NCBI RefSeq assembly: GCF_009833125.1
Contig: NZ_QRCC01000004.1
Location: 96,433 to 160,432 of the forward strand
Reading direction: 5' to 3'
Length of the DNA stretch: 64,000 nt
Origin: Nitrosomonas sp. HPC101
GTDB taxonomy: Bacteria > Pseudomonadota > Gammaproteobacteria > Burkholderiales > Nitrosomonadaceae
A program made the position numbers and the translations under genes. The notes under the pieces are model-generated. The model searched no databases. It was not told where the DNA came from and saw nothing but the letters and a program-made list of their open reading frames with translations. Within the stretch, counting starts at the first letter, position 1. Every line of letters starts with the position of its first letter. Shown one piece after another: positions 49,627 through 59,977 of this stretch.

Positions 49627-52218
49627 ATGAAAAGCAGCGAGATCAGACAGAAATTTCTTGATTTCTTTGAAGCATACGGGCATGTCGTTGTGCCATCCAG
49701 CCCGTTGGTGCCTGGAAATGATCCTACCTTATTGTTTACCAATGCGGGTATGGTGCAATTTAAGGATGTGTTTCTTGGCCAGGACAAGCGTTCTTACGTT
49801 CGTGCCGTCAGTGCTCAGCGTTGTGTACGCGCTGGTGGCAAGCATAATGACCTGGAGAATGTGGGTTATACCGCGCGCCATCATACCTTTTTTGAAATGC
49901 TCGGTAATTTCAGTTTTGGAGACTATTTCAAGCGTAACGCTATTTTATTTGCCTGGGAGTTTCTGACTGGCTCACTGAATATTCCCAAGGACAGGTTGTG
50001 GGCAACCGTGTATGCGGAGGATGATGAAGCGGCGGATATCTGGCTGAATGAAGTGGGAATTACTCCTTCCAGGATGGTTCGTATCGCGACATCAGATAAT
50101 TTTTGGCAGATGGGAGATACAGGGCCTTGTGGCCCCTGTTCTGAAATTTTTTATGATCATGGTCCGGAAATAGCAGGGGGGCCACCCGGATCGGAGGATG
50201 CGGACGGTGATCGTTACGTTGAAATCTGGAATCTGGTATTCATGCAATATAACCGTGATGCCAGCGGAGAATTGCATTCATTGCCCAAGCCATCGGTGGA
50301 TACCGGTATGGGGCTGGAGCGTATTGCAGCGGTTATGCAACAGGTGCATAGTAACTATGAAATTGATCTGTTTCGCTACCTGATTGAAGCAGCTGCCAGA
50401 GTGACCGGTGAACAGGATCTGTCAAACAATTCGTTGAAGGTTATTGCAGATCATATCCGAGCCTGTGCTTTCCTGATTGCAGATGGGGTGATTCCGGATA
50501 ATGAAGGGCGCGGTTACGTATTACGGCGCATTCTGCGTCGTGCCATTCGGCATGGATACCGGCTGGGGCAGAAACAGCCATTTTTTTATTTGCTGGTGGA
50601 TGATCTGGCTGATGTCATGGGGCAGGCCTATCCGGAATTAATGGCTGCCAGAAAGCATGTGGCCGGTGTTATCAGACAGGAAGAGGAGCGTTTTGCCGAA
50701 ACGCTGGATAATGGCATGGAAGTGCTGGAAGCTGCATTATCGCGGGAAAGCGATACGCTTTCGGGTGATATTGTTTTTCGTCTGTACGATACCTTTGGTT
50801 TTCCGGTTGATCTGACAGCAGATATTGTTCGTGAACGCGGCATTGGAATTGATCTGGCCGGATTTGAAGTATGTATGGCACAACAACGGGATCGTGCACG
50901 TGCCAGTGGCAAATTCACCATGCAGACAGGCCTTGAATATATCGGATTGCCCACCGAGTTTTGCGGCTATGAAACACTGCAGCACGAAGCCCATATTCTG
51001 GCGTTGTACAAGGGAGGTAGTCGTGCGGATTTCATAGAAGCCGGTGAGGAAGCTGTGGTTGTATTGGATCAGACTCCCTTTTATGCAGAATCGGGCGGTC
51101 AGGCCGGCGACAGTGGAGAGCTTTTGTCGGGAGGAGGCACTTTCACCGTAAAAGATACTCGTAAAATTCAGGCCAAGGTGTTCGGCCATACAGGCGTACT
51201 GACCAGTGGTCGGCTGGTGACAGGTGACCAGGTGATCGCCAGGGTCGATCCGATTGCCCGGATCAATACTGCCTATAATCATTCCGCAACACATTTGCTG
51301 CATGCTGCATTGCGCCAGGTGCTGGGCAAGCATGTCACGCAAAAAGGATCGCTGGTGGATGCTGACAGATTGCGCTTCGATTTTTCTCATAACAGTGCGA
51401 TGCAGGCAAACGAGATTGACCAGGTTGAAAATCTCGTGAATGCACAAATACGTAAGAACCATGAAGTTGCAACACGCTCGATGGCCTATGATGAAGCTGT
51501 CAAACAGGGCGCCATGGCATTGTTCGGTGAAAAATATGGCGATACGGTACGCGTTGTATCAATGGGTGATTTTTCAACCGAGCTGTGTGGCGGAACGCAT
51601 GTGGGCTACAGTGGTGATATCGGTTTCTTCCGGATTGTCGCGGAATCTGGCGTGGCGGCAGGCATTCGCCGGATTGAAGCACTGACGGGTGAGGCTGCCC
51701 TGGCGTATACACAGCAGCAGGAGCAACAGTTACAACAGGTTTCCGATGTGCTCAAGGCAGCACCACACGAAGCTGCTTTGAAGTTATCCCAGATGCTGGA
51801 TCATATCAGGCAGATGGAGAAGGAGATCGTCACCTTACGGTCGAAACTTGCCAGCATGCAAAGCGCTTCCCTGGTTGAACAGGTGCAGGAAATCAAAGGT
51901 GTTCGGGTGCTGGCAACTGCGCTGGAAAATGTAAATATCAGGACGCTGCGTGAAACGCTGGATAATTTCAAGAGCCGGTTGAAGCCTTGTGTTGTTGTGC
52001 TGGGGACGATCGAAGGCAATAAAGTAATGCTCATTACCGGTGTGACAGATGATTTGACAAAAAAACTCAAAGCAGGTGACCTGATCAATTTCGTTGCGCA
52101 ACAGGTGGGTGGAAAAGGCGGTGGGCGTGCAGATATGGCACAAGCCGGTGGCACACTGCCGGAAAAGCTGCCGCAAGCACTGGCCAGTGTGGCGGATTGG
52201 GTGGAGCGCAATCTTTAA
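49627..52218 (+). CDS. alaS: Alanine--tRNA ligase
   Basis: Class II synthetase for tRNA-Ala with an editing domain. Motif-1/2 region [29 protein letters not shown], the Zn-binding editing HxxxH ([14 protein letters not shown]) and GGTHV are visible, plus the C-terminal oligomerisation domain rich in Gln. 863 residues. It follows recX and a short ORF with which it may be translationally coupled. Confidence 0.98.
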   Translation: MKSSEIRQKFLDFFEAYGHVVVPSSPLVPGNDPTLLFTNAGMVQFKDVFLGQDKRSYVRAVSAQRCVRAGGKHNDLENVGYTARHHTFFEMLGNFSFGDYFKRNAILFAWEFLTGSLNIPKDRLWATVYAEDDEAADIWLNEVGITPSRMVRIATSDNFWQMGDTGPCGPCSEIFYDHGPEIAGGPPGSEDADGDRYVEIWNLVFMQYNRDASGELHSLPKPSVDTGMGLERIAAVMQQVHSNYEIDLFRYLIEAAARVTGEQDLSNNSLKVIADHIRACAFLIADGVIPDNEGRGYVLRRILRRAIRHGYRLGQKQPFFYLLVDDLADVMGQAYPELMAARKHVAGVIRQEEERFAETLDNGMEVLEAALSRESDTLSGDIVFRLYDTFGFPVDLTADIVRERGIGIDLAGFEVCMAQQRDRARASGKFTMQTGLEYIGLPTEFCGYETLQHEAHILALYKGGSRADFIEAGEEAVVVLDQTPFYAESGGQAGDSGELLSGGGTFTVKDTRKIQAKVFGHTGVLTSGRLVTGDQVIARVDPIARINTAYNHSATHLLHAALRQVLGKHVTQKGSLVDADRLRFDFSHNSAMQANEIDQVENLVNAQIRKNHEVATRSMAYDEAVKQGAMALFGEKYGDTVRVVSMGDFSTELCGGTHVGYSGDIGFFRIVAESGVAAGIRRIEALTGEAALAYTQQQEQQLQQVSDVLKAAPHEAALKLSQMLDHIRQMEKEIVTLRSKLASMQSASLVEQVQEIKGVRVLATALENVNIRTLRETLDNFKSRLKPCVVVLGTIEGNKVMLITGVTDDLTKKLKAGDLINFVAQQVGGKGGGRADMAQAGGTLPEKLPQALASVADWVERNL

Positions 52219-52239
52219 CAAGTACCAAAACTATTCTGA

Positions 52240-53211
<972 letters not shown>

Positions 53212-53216
53212 GTGTT

Positions 53217-53822
53217 ATGAATTTTATGTCCGCGCCTTTACGTGTGGAAGAGGATAGCCAGCCGCTCGGCCAGGAGATCAGCAATGATGATGTTGCCTTG
53301 TTCCGTGAGGCTGTGCAAGGTGTCAGCCCCCTCGTCAAGACCGGGAGGAAAGTGACACTTTCTCAATCAAAACGCCGGCTGTTTATTCAACCTCATGCAC
53401 CAATCCTGTCTTGTGTTGACTATGACTTGTCCGGCGGTCATCAGCAGGAGATAGGAGAGGGTGATGAATGGTCGTTTACCCGTCCTGGTCTGCAGCGATA
53501 TACCCTGAGAAAGTTGCGGCGTGGATATTGGTCTGTTCAGGATGAACTTGATCTGCATGGATTCAATCGGGCTGAGGCGTATCGGATATTGGTGACATTT
53601 CTGGATACGGCTATTTCGCAGGGATATCGCTGTGTACGCATTATTCATGGCAGAGGGCTCAGTTCAAAGAACCGCAAACCGGTACTAAAAATCCTGACGG
53701 GCAGCTGGCTGATGCGCCATGATGATGTGCTCGCTTTTTGTCAGGCACTGCCTGAACATGGGGGAAGTGGAGCTGTATTGATTCTTCTGAAAAATGCGGA
53801 TAAGCCTGGAAATCGCAGTTGA
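53217..53822 (+). CDS. Smr-domain protein
   Basis: A 201-residue protein with a C-terminal Smr (small MutS-related) domain. The nuclease motifs ELDLHGFNRAEAYRIL and IIHGRGLSSKNRKPVLK are clear; N-terminal 100 residues have no known domain. Related stand-alone Smr proteins act as DNA or RNA endonucleases; substrate here is unknown. It starts 5 bp after trxB and is probably co-transcribed. Confidence 0.88.
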   Translation: MNFMSAPLRVEEDSQPLGQEISNDDVALFREAVQGVSPLVKTGRKVTLSQSKRRLFIQPHAPILSCVDYDLSGGHQQEIGEGDEWSFTRPGLQRYTLRKLRRGYWSVQDELDLHGFNRAEAYRILVTFLDTAISQGYRCVRIIHGRGLSSKNRKPVLKILTGSWLMRHDDVLAFCQALPEHGGSGAVLILLKNADKPGNRS

Positions 53823-54113
53823 TTGCTTACCAACTTCTGGAAGCTGGATGGATAGTGAGCCTGCTGCCCGCACATGCTAACTTGGCAGATGAACTGCTGC
53901 GAACCCGACTGCGCCCAGATACGTTATCTGGCTGTGTTGTTCTTTGTTGCAGGGAATAACCATGCTGTACTTCATCGCGCTTTGCCAGGTGGTGCGCCTA
54001 ACATGTGGAAATTCTTACATTTTATTTCTTAACAAAAACAGTGTCAGCAACGTGCTCAATACGTGATACCAAGGTTGAGATTAGCGGCATCCCTACTTGG
54101 AAACAAAGAACAA

Positions 54114-54212
54114 ATGTCGCTTATTATGAGACCTGATATGGGCGAGCTGGTTTCTTTGCTGCAAGAAGCTGAAAAAGCTTCTTATCAATCCTTCAATGAA
54201 CAGGTCATATGA
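54114..54212 (+). CDS. Short ORF (32 codons) overlapping the carbonic anhydrase start
   Basis: ATG at 54114 follows GGAAACAAAGAACAA. The 32-residue frame ends in TGA that overlaps the next ATG in ATATGA (54207-54212), giving the coupling pattern ATGA. It is rich in Glu, Gln, Ser and Leu in the middle (GELVSLLQEAEKASYQ). It could be a leader peptide or a small protein coupled to carbonic anhydrase synthesis. No similarity known. Confidence 0.4.
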   Translation: MSLIMRPDMGELVSLLQEAEKASYQSFNEQVI

Positions 54213-54835
54213 GAACTCTTACCAGAGAAATACAGGCGCATCTGTCGCCTGAGCAAGCGATACAACTGCTGAAAGATGGCAATCAGCGCTTTATAGGCAA
54301 TCTGAAGCTGGGGCGGAATTTGCTGCAGCAAGTGAATGAAACATGCGAAGGACAATTTCCGTTTGCTGTGATTCTGAGCTGTATCGATTCGCGTACTTCG
54401 GCCGAATTGATATTTGACCAGGGATTGGGCGATATTTTTAGTTGCAGAATAGCCGGTAATATTCTGAATGAAGATATCCTTGGAAGTATGGAGTTTGCTT
54501 GCCACATTGCAGGTTCAAAAGTCATCATGATACTGGGACATAGTAAATGCGGCGCTGTCAAAGGTGCATGTCATGGCGTTAAATTGGGTAATCTGACAGC
54601 TTTGCTGGATAAGTTGAGTCCTGCCATAAATACTGCATTATCAGAGAAAGTCGGCGCTGATACGTCGGATCCAGCATTTATGAAGGAGGTTGGGCGTTTG
54701 AATGTGCACCATGTCATGAATGAAATACCTAAACGCAGCCAGATTCTCGCGAAGATGTTGGCTAATAATGAAATTGCCTTGATTGGTGGTATGTATGATG
54801 TGGATACAGGAGGAGTTACGTTTTATGATAGGTAA
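54209..54835 (+). CDS. Beta-class carbonic anhydrase
   Basis: Zinc enzyme interconverting CO2 and bicarbonate. Zn ligands Cys58 (with Asp60 and Arg62 in SCIDSRTSAE), His111 and Cys114 (GHSKCGAVKGA) are as expected for the beta class, and LGHSKCGA and LSGGMYDVDTG-like IGGMYDVDTGGVTFYD close the fold. 208 residues, normal size, no signal peptide, so cytoplasmic. Its location close to cheY and the cbb region suggests a role in CO2/HCO3- supply; this is inference. Confidence 0.94.
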   Translation: MRTLTREIQAHLSPEQAIQLLKDGNQRFIGNLKLGRNLLQQVNETCEGQFPFAVILSCIDSRTSAELIFDQGLGDIFSCRIAGNILNEDILGSMEFACHIAGSKVIMILGHSKCGAVKGACHGVKLGNLTALLDKLSPAINTALSEKVGADTSDPAFMKEVGRLNVHHVMNEIPKRSQILAKMLANNEIALIGGMYDVDTGGVTFYDR

Positions 54836-54873
54836 GATTTTTGCGGCCAGATGACCTTTGTAGCCGGTTTTCT

Positions 54874-55200
54874 TTAGAGACCCGGCTTGGTCAGTTGAAA
54901 GTTCTGTGTCACCATGATTTCCGTGAGATCAGCCTGTATGGAGCTGGTTTGCTCAGGAATATTGCTCAAAAAATTGAGGGTTTATTTGAGCATGTTATTT
55001 AGAGCAGGATGTTTGTAATGAGGGCGGCGGCTGCCTTGGCGTCTGCCATAGCCTGCATAAACTGGTAGCGTTTGCTGCAAGATCATTCCAGAGTGGACTT
55101 GGCGTTTTCTATTGCCAGCAGAGAGCATTCGGTGGCTTGTGTTGTTTTGTTGGCAACATAGGCCAAGCTATTATTCATCTTTATGGGTTGTATCTGTTTG
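54874..55200 (-). pseudogene. cheZ: Relic of cheZ (chemotaxis phosphatase)
   Basis: Downstream of cheY, in the position where cheZ lies in related bacteria, the minus strand still reads CheZ-like stretches broken by stops. One segment, starting near 55178, gives LAYVANKTTQATECSLLAIENAKS (compare the LDYV-x-MT-x-QA-x-ER-x-LN-x-VE region of CheZ) and ends in TGA. A second, in another frame between about 54975 and 54874, reads SNIPEQTSSIQADLTEIMVTQ followed by NFQLTKPGL, which resembles the CheY-dephosphorylation region (QLLDIMMAQDFQDLTGQV) with a small deletion, and ends in TAA. Similarity is from memory of the family, not from a search. Confidence 0.6.
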
Positions 55201-55218
55201 TCAGAAGAGAGGCAAAGC

Positions 55219-55614
55219 TCAGGCGTGTACGGTCATATTCTGGAGGATCCTGTTTAGCTTCTCATCCAGCGTAACAGCTGTAAAAGGTTTGACGATGTAC
55301 CCGTTTGCTCCAGCTTGAGCAGCGGCAATAATGTTTTCCTTTTTTGATTCGGTAGTGACCATCAGCACAGGAATGTCTTTCAGTGCATTATCTGCACGGA
55401 TATTTTGCAGCATGGTTAGTCCATCCATGTTAGGCATGTTCCAGTCCGAGATGATGAAATCGAAGCTACTGTCACGTAATTTTTTCAAAGCCATAGCGCC
55501 ATCTTCAGCTTCTTCGACGTTATTAAAACCAAGATCCTTGAGCAGATTGCGAATAATTCTGCGCATTGTTGAGAAATCATCCACTACCAGAAATCTAAGA
55601 TTTTTATCTGTCAT
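55219..55614 (-). CDS. cheY: Chemotaxis response regulator CheY
   Basis: Single receiver domain that, when phosphorylated, binds the flagellar switch. The 131-residue product keeps D12, D13, the phosphoacceptor D57 ([12 protein letters not shown]), T87 and K109 (YIVKPFT), so it looks functional. Its usual partner cheZ, downstream, is a relic. Upstream (55615 to 56045) there is an intergenic region with a hairpin near 55827. Confidence 0.95.
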   Translation of the reverse strand: MTDKNLRFLVVDDFSTMRRIIRNLLKDLGFNNVEEAEDGAMALKKLRDSSFDFIISDWNMPNMDGLTMLQNIRADNALKDIPVLMVTTESKKENIIAAAQAGANGYIVKPFTAVTLDEKLNRILQNMTVHA

Positions 55615-56045
55615 TGCATTATCCCCTTAAGTAACTTTGCCTTGTGCCCAGGTGTTTGTAATTGTTTGCTGTGAAAGAATCAAGGCATTATTCTCTCTGC
55701 GGAATAAATAATCCGATTTTCACAAATCAAACGCGTGCTTATCCGTTTTATTTATCGAGTTCAGAATTTTGCTTTCCAATAAACGGTCTGGCAGGAAAAT
55801 ACTTGAGTAAGTTTTTAATCTGAATCCCGGCCTGGGTGCGCCTGATCAAAGTGGAGAAGGCCGGTGTTTACGCGGACTCTGAGATGGTCAGAAGTGATCA
55901 ACTGCCGGATTCAGGTTCAATGGTAACGCTGTAAAATTTTTATTTGATAACAATCATTTGTATAAACTGGATTGTGATCACCAGGATTATTGTTGCCTTG
56001 TTTATCTGGTAGCTAGAAGTATTGATTCTGGGTCAGTCCGTTTGA
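55615..56045. other. Intergenic region of 431 bp upstream of cheY
   Basis: No gene is supported. It must hold the cheY promoter. A perfect hairpin CCGGCCT (55827-55833) / AGGCCGG (55858-55864) lies about 180 bp beyond the cbbR stop codon. Confidence 0.4.
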
Positions 56046-56981
56046 TCAAATAGTTGCGGTATTACGGTGTGAGTATTCAAGTGCCACAAGATCAGATGCT
56101 TCGTTCAGCAAAAATTGCTTGAATACGCTTGATATTTTGGAGAGACGCTTGTTTTTCTGATGTACGACATTCCAATGTCGTATGATTGGAAAGCCCTGTA
56201 TATCAAGAATTTCTAGACGTTTGGCTTCAATTTCCAGTCTGATGGTATGTAATGACATGATTCCCAATCCCATTCCAGCCTGGATAGCTTGTTTGATGGC
56301 TTCTGCTGTATCTGCTTCCATTCCCTTATGAATATCGACTTTTTCGCGGGCAAAAAAACGTTCCATTGCGTTTCTTGTGCCGGAGCCGGGTTCCCTGACA
56401 AGAAAAATTTCTTGTTCCAGTCGCTTGACCGGGATCTGCTTCTGATTGCAGAGTGGATGTCCTGGTGGAGAAATAATGACAAGCGGGTTTTCCATGAATG
56501 ATTCTGAAGTAATATCCAATCCCTCCGGTGGTTGTCCCATGATTGCCAGATCCATCATGTTATCTGCCAGTTGCCTGAGAACGCTTTCACGGTTGGAAAC
56601 ATGCAGACTAATGGTAATGCCGGGATAACGTTGACAAAACTTGGCCAGAAGATTCGGAACAAAGTAATTAGCGGTGCTGACAACTGATATGCTTAGCTTT
56701 CCTCGTTCCAGTCCTTTGAGTTCATCGAGCGCCAACTCCATATCGACCAGTTGCTGCGTGATACTGCGGCTGTAATGAAAAAGCTCCTTGCCTGCTTCTG
56801 TCAAATGAACACGCCTGCCAATTTGCTCGAATAGCGGTAGCGCAACCATTTCTTCCAGTCGTTTGATTTGAATAGAAACGGCCGGCTGGGTTAAATGAAG
56901 CTCTTCGGCTGCGTGTGTGAAGTTCAGGAGACGTGCTACTGATTCAAAAATCTTAAGCTGGTGGAATGTGATGTGTAGCAT
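56046..56981 (-). CDS. cbbR: LysR-family regulator of the cbb operon (CbbR)
   Basis: LysR-type activator of Calvin-cycle genes. The N-terminal helix-turn-helix begins MLHITFHQLKIFESVARLLNFTHAAEELHLTQPAVSIQIKRLEE; the co-inducer domain follows to the C-terminus (311 residues). It is divergent from cbbL with 184 bp between the two starts, which contain a perfect palindrome of LysR type. Assignment as CbbR rests on this gene order and the family. Confidence 0.93.
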   Translation of the reverse strand: MLHITFHQLKIFESVARLLNFTHAAEELHLTQPAVSIQIKRLEEMVALPLFEQIGRRVHLTEAGKELFHYSRSITQQLVDMELALDELKGLERGKLSISVVSTANYFVPNLLAKFCQRYPGITISLHVSNRESVLRQLADNMMDLAIMGQPPEGLDITSESFMENPLVIISPPGHPLCNQKQIPVKRLEQEIFLVREPGSGTRNAMERFFAREKVDIHKGMEADTAEAIKQAIQAGMGLGIMSLHTIRLEIEAKRLEILDIQGFPIIRHWNVVHQKNKRLSKISSVFKQFLLNEASDLVALEYSHRNTATI

Positions 56982-57024
56982 GGTTTATTGACGCGTCATT
57001 ATTTTCTTGTATAAAGAAAACTAT

Positions 57025-57041
57025 ATTGTAACGATTACAAT
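57025..57041. promoter_or_regulatory. CbbR (LysR-type) operator candidate
   Basis: ATTGTAA-CGA-TTACAAT is a perfect palindrome with T-N11-A symmetry, as expected for a LysR protein. It lies between cbbR and cbbL, immediately upstream of the proposed -35 element of cbbL. Confidence 0.6.
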
Positions 57042-57049
57042 TATTAATT

Positions 57050-57078
57050 TTAACTTATGATTTGTGTCGTGATATAGT
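57050..57078 (+). promoter_or_regulatory. Candidate sigma-70 promoter of cbbL
   Basis: TTAACT at 57050-57055 and TATAGT at 57073-57078 are separated by 17 bp. The -10 is close to consensus and the -35 is weak, typical of an activator-dependent promoter; the LysR palindrome ends 8 bp before the -35. Confidence 0.5.
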
Positions 57079-57165
57079 CTTTTTCGCAGTTTAGATTAAT
57101 TTCATTAACGCTGTACATCCATGTGGTTTCAAGTAATGGATGAATTTTACAAGGAGATTGTAGAA

Positions 57166-58587
57166 ATGGCTGTTAAAAAATACGATGCTGGTGTTAAAGA
57201 GTATCGATCAACCTATTGGGAGCCAGATTACAACGTGCAAGACACGGATATTCTAGCTTGTTTTAAAATTGTTCCTCAGCCGGGAGTCGATAGAGAAGAA
57301 GCGGCTGCTGCTGTAGCTGCTGAATCTTCAACCGGAACGTGGACGACAGTATGGACTGACCTTTTGACGGATCTGGATTATTACAAAGGTCGTGCATACA
57401 AGATTGAAGACGTGCCGGGAGATGATAGTAGTTTTTATGCATTTATTGCATATCCGATTGATCTGTTTGAAGAGGGATCAGTTGTTAACGTACTCACTTC
57501 ACTGACGGGTAATGTATTTGGATTTAAAGCTGTCAGATCGCTGCGTCTGGAAGACGTTCGTTTCCCGATAGCTTATGTGAAAACCTGTGGCGGCCCACCT
57601 CATGGCATTCAGGTTGAACGTGACTTGCTCAACAAATATGGTCGTCCGTATCTGGGCTGTACCATTAAGCCAAAACTGGGTTTGTCAGCTAAAAACTATG
57701 GCCGTGCTGTGTATGAATGTCTGCGTGGTGGTCTGGACTTTACTAAAGATGATGAAAACGTCAATAGCCAGCCATTCATGAGATGGCGTCAACGTTTTGA
57801 CTTTGTGATGGAAGCTATTCACAAAGCTGAGCGTGAAACAGGCGAACGTAAAGGTCACTACCTGAACGTAACCGCACCAACCCCGGAAGAAATGTACAAA
57901 CGTGCTGAGCACGCCAAAGAGCTTGGTGCGCCAATCATCATGCACGACTACATTGCCGGCGGTTTCTGTGCAAACTCGGGTCTGGCTAACTGGTGTCGGG
58001 ACAATGGCATTCTGCTGCATATTCACCGCGCGATGCACGCTGTGATTGACCGTAATCCGCATCATGGTATCCACTTCCGTGTTCTGGCAAAATTGCTGCG
58101 TCTGTCGGGTGGTGACCATCTTCACTCCGGTACAGTGGTTGGGAAGTTGGAAGGTGACCGTGAAGCAACACTGGGCTGGATCGACATTATGCGCGATAAG
58201 TTCATTAAAGAAGACCGTGCTCGCGGCATCATGTTTGACCAGGATTGGGGTTCCATGCCCGGCGTAATACCTGTTGCTTCTGGCGGTATCCACGTTTGGC
58301 ACATGCCTGCGCTGGTAACCATTTTTGGTGATGATTCATGTCTCCAGTTTGGTGGTGGTACATTAGGTCACCCATGGGGCGCTGCTGCCGGCGCTGCTGC
58401 TAACCGTGTTGCAGTTGAAGCATGTGTTGAAGCACGTAACCGCGGTGTGGCAATTGAAAAAGAAGGAAAAACGATCCTGACTGAAGCCGCTAAAAACAGT
58501 CCGGAACTCAAAATTGCCATGGAAACATGGAAAGAAATCAAATTTGAGTTCGATACAGTGGATAAGCTGGATGTAGCTCACAGATAA
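57166..58587 (+). CDS. cbbL: RuBisCO large subunit, form I (green-like)
   Basis: Fixes CO2 to ribulose 1,5-bisphosphate. From the ATG at 57166 (AGGAG 9 bp upstream) the product has 473 residues; an upstream ATG at 57121 adds 15 residues without homology. Catalytic residues are seen: K168 in TIKPKLGLS and the carbamylated K194 in [20 protein letters not shown], plus the C-terminal [10 protein letters not shown] loop region. The form is IA, with cbbQ and cbbO downstream and no carboxysome genes in the window. Confidence 0.98.
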   Translation: MAVKKYDAGVKEYRSTYWEPDYNVQDTDILACFKIVPQPGVDREEAAAAVAAESSTGTWTTVWTDLLTDLDYYKGRAYKIEDVPGDDSSFYAFIAYPIDLFEEGSVVNVLTSLTGNVFGFKAVRSLRLEDVRFPIAYVKTCGGPPHGIQVERDLLNKYGRPYLGCTIKPKLGLSAKNYGRAVYECLRGGLDFTKDDENVNSQPFMRWRQRFDFVMEAIHKAERETGERKGHYLNVTAPTPEEMYKRAEHAKELGAPIIMHDYIAGGFCANSGLANWCRDNGILLHIHRAMHAVIDRNPHHGIHFRVLAKLLRLSGGDHLHSGTVVGKLEGDREATLGWIDIMRDKFIKEDRARGIMFDQDWGSMPGVIPVASGGIHVWHMPALVTIFGDDSCLQFGGGTLGHPWGAAAGAAANRVAVEACVEARNRGVAIEKEGKTILTEAAKNSPELKIAMETWKEIKFEFDTVDKLDVAHR

Positions 58588-58660
58588 TTTAGTAACCCTC
58601 TTCGTGCATCACGCATCAAGTGTGCACGAGGAATGCGATCACTCACATGGAGTTAAATGT

Positions 58661-59017
58661 ATGTCAGAAGTAATTGATTATAAAAGCCGTTTGTCTGATC
58701 CGGCGAGTCGTAAGTTTGGTACATTTTCCTATCTGCCGGCGATGGATAAGGAGCAAGTCAGAAAACAGGCTGAATATATTGTAAGCAAGGGCTGGAATCC
58801 GGCTATTGAGCATACTGAGCCTGAGTTTCTAATGAGTAATTATTGGTATATGTGGAAGTTGCCAATGTTTGGAGAGACTGATGTAGAACGTGTTCTCGCC
58901 GAAGCAGAAGCTTGTCATAAAGCCAACCCAAATAATCATGTGCGTTTAATGGGTTATAACAACTTTAATCAAAGTCAGGGTGCAGCGATGGTGGTTTATC
59001 GCGGTAAAACGGTCTGA
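58661..59017 (+). CDS. cbbS: RuBisCO small subunit
   Basis: Small subunit that caps the L8 core. The start is the ATG at 58661 (118 residues; GGAG 8 bp upstream); the open frame begins earlier at 58604 without homology. Residues KFGTFSYLP near the start, [21 protein letters not shown] and [48 protein letters not shown] are typical. 73 bp after cbbL. A terminator-like hairpin follows before cbbQ. Confidence 0.98.
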   Translation: MSEVIDYKSRLSDPASRKFGTFSYLPAMDKEQVRKQAEYIVSKGWNPAIEHTEPEFLMSNYWYMWKLPMFGETDVERVLAEAEACHKANPNNHVRLMGYNNFNQSQGAAMVVYRGKTV

Positions 59018-59055
59018 TAATCAATCTGAGTACGCAGTAAGGGTTTCTGGATAGC

Positions 59056-59097
59056 AAACCCTCCGTTGCTGCAAGGTAGCGGAGGGTTTTTTTGTTT
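59056..59097 (+). terminator. Intrinsic terminator/attenuator inside the cbb operon
   Basis: AAACCCTCCG (59056-59065) pairs perfectly with CGGAGGGTTT (59080-59089), followed by TTTTTTT G TTT. It lies between cbbS and cbbQ, 35 bp before the cbbQ start, so it should lower expression of cbbQ, cbbO and cbbN relative to cbbLS. Confidence 0.85.
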
Positions 59098-59132
59098 AAT
59101 GACTGAATTACGTTTTCAATGCTGGAGAAGAA

Positions 59133-59936
59133 ATGAGCGACGTTATCAAACAGTATCTTGTTAAAAATGAGCCATATTACCGCCCGGTCGCGGATGAAGT
59201 GGCACTGTACGAAGCGGCCTATTCTGTTCGCATGCCTATGATGCTGAAAGGCCCTACTGGATGTGGGAAAACCCGTTTTGTCGAATATATGGCGTGGAAA
59301 CTGGGAAAACCACTGATTACCGTAGCATGTAACGAAGACATGACGGCATCGGATCTCGTTGGTCGATTTCTGCTTGATGCTCAGGGCACTCGTTGGCAGG
59401 ATGGCCCGCTGACAGCCGCAGCACGTTATGGTGCAATTTGTTATCTGGACGAGGTGGTTGAAGCGCGGCAGGACACCACAGTTGTTATTCATCCACTGAC
59501 GGACAATCGCAGGGTGTTGCCGTTGGAAAAGAAAGGGGAGCTGGTGAGCGCACACCCTGATTTTCAGTTGGTGATTTCTTACAATCCGGGTTACCAGAGC
59601 CTGATGAAAGATTTAAAACAATCAACTAAGCAGCGTTTTGGTGCGCTGGATTTCAATTATCCGGAACATGATATTGAAACTGAAATTGTTGCGCATGAAA
59701 CTAAGGTGGATATTGCTACAGCTGGAAAACTGGTTTCAATTGCTGAGCGTGCACGTAACCTTAAAGGGCATGGTCTGGATGAAGGAATATCCACCCGCAT
59801 GCTGATTTATGCCGGAAATCTGATTGCGAAGGGTGTTGATATTCATGCAGCCTGTCGGATGGCTCTGGTACGCCCGATTACCGACGATCCGGATATGCGC
59901 GATGCACTGGATGCTGCAGTAACAACTTTCTTTTAA
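59133..59936 (+). CDS. cbbQ: CbbQ, MoxR-type AAA+ ATPase for RuBisCO activation
   Basis: Hexameric ATPase that, with CbbO, removes inhibitory sugar phosphates from RuBisCO. Walker [22 protein letters not shown] is near residue 39, Walker [11 protein letters not shown] and sensor motifs ([21 protein letters not shown]) follow. 267 residues. It starts 116 bp after cbbS, beyond the attenuator, and is followed by cbbO after 41 bp. Confidence 0.96.
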   Translation: MSDVIKQYLVKNEPYYRPVADEVALYEAAYSVRMPMMLKGPTGCGKTRFVEYMAWKLGKPLITVACNEDMTASDLVGRFLLDAQGTRWQDGPLTAAARYGAICYLDEVVEARQDTTVVIHPLTDNRRVLPLEKKGELVSAHPDFQLVISYNPGYQSLMKDLKQSTKQRFGALDFNYPEHDIETEIVAHETKVDIATAGKLVSIAERARNLKGHGLDEGISTRMLIYAGNLIAKGVDIHAACRMALVRPITDDPDMRDALDAAVTTFF

Positions 59937-59977
59937 AAAATTGAATTTTTCCGGAAGTAATTTTTTCAGGACAGATC

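Noticed and set aside
57121..57165. Upstream ATG of cbbL adding 15 residues
   Set aside because: The internal ATG at 57166 has AGGAG at correct spacing and matches the known RuBisCO N-terminus ([14 protein letters not shown]).
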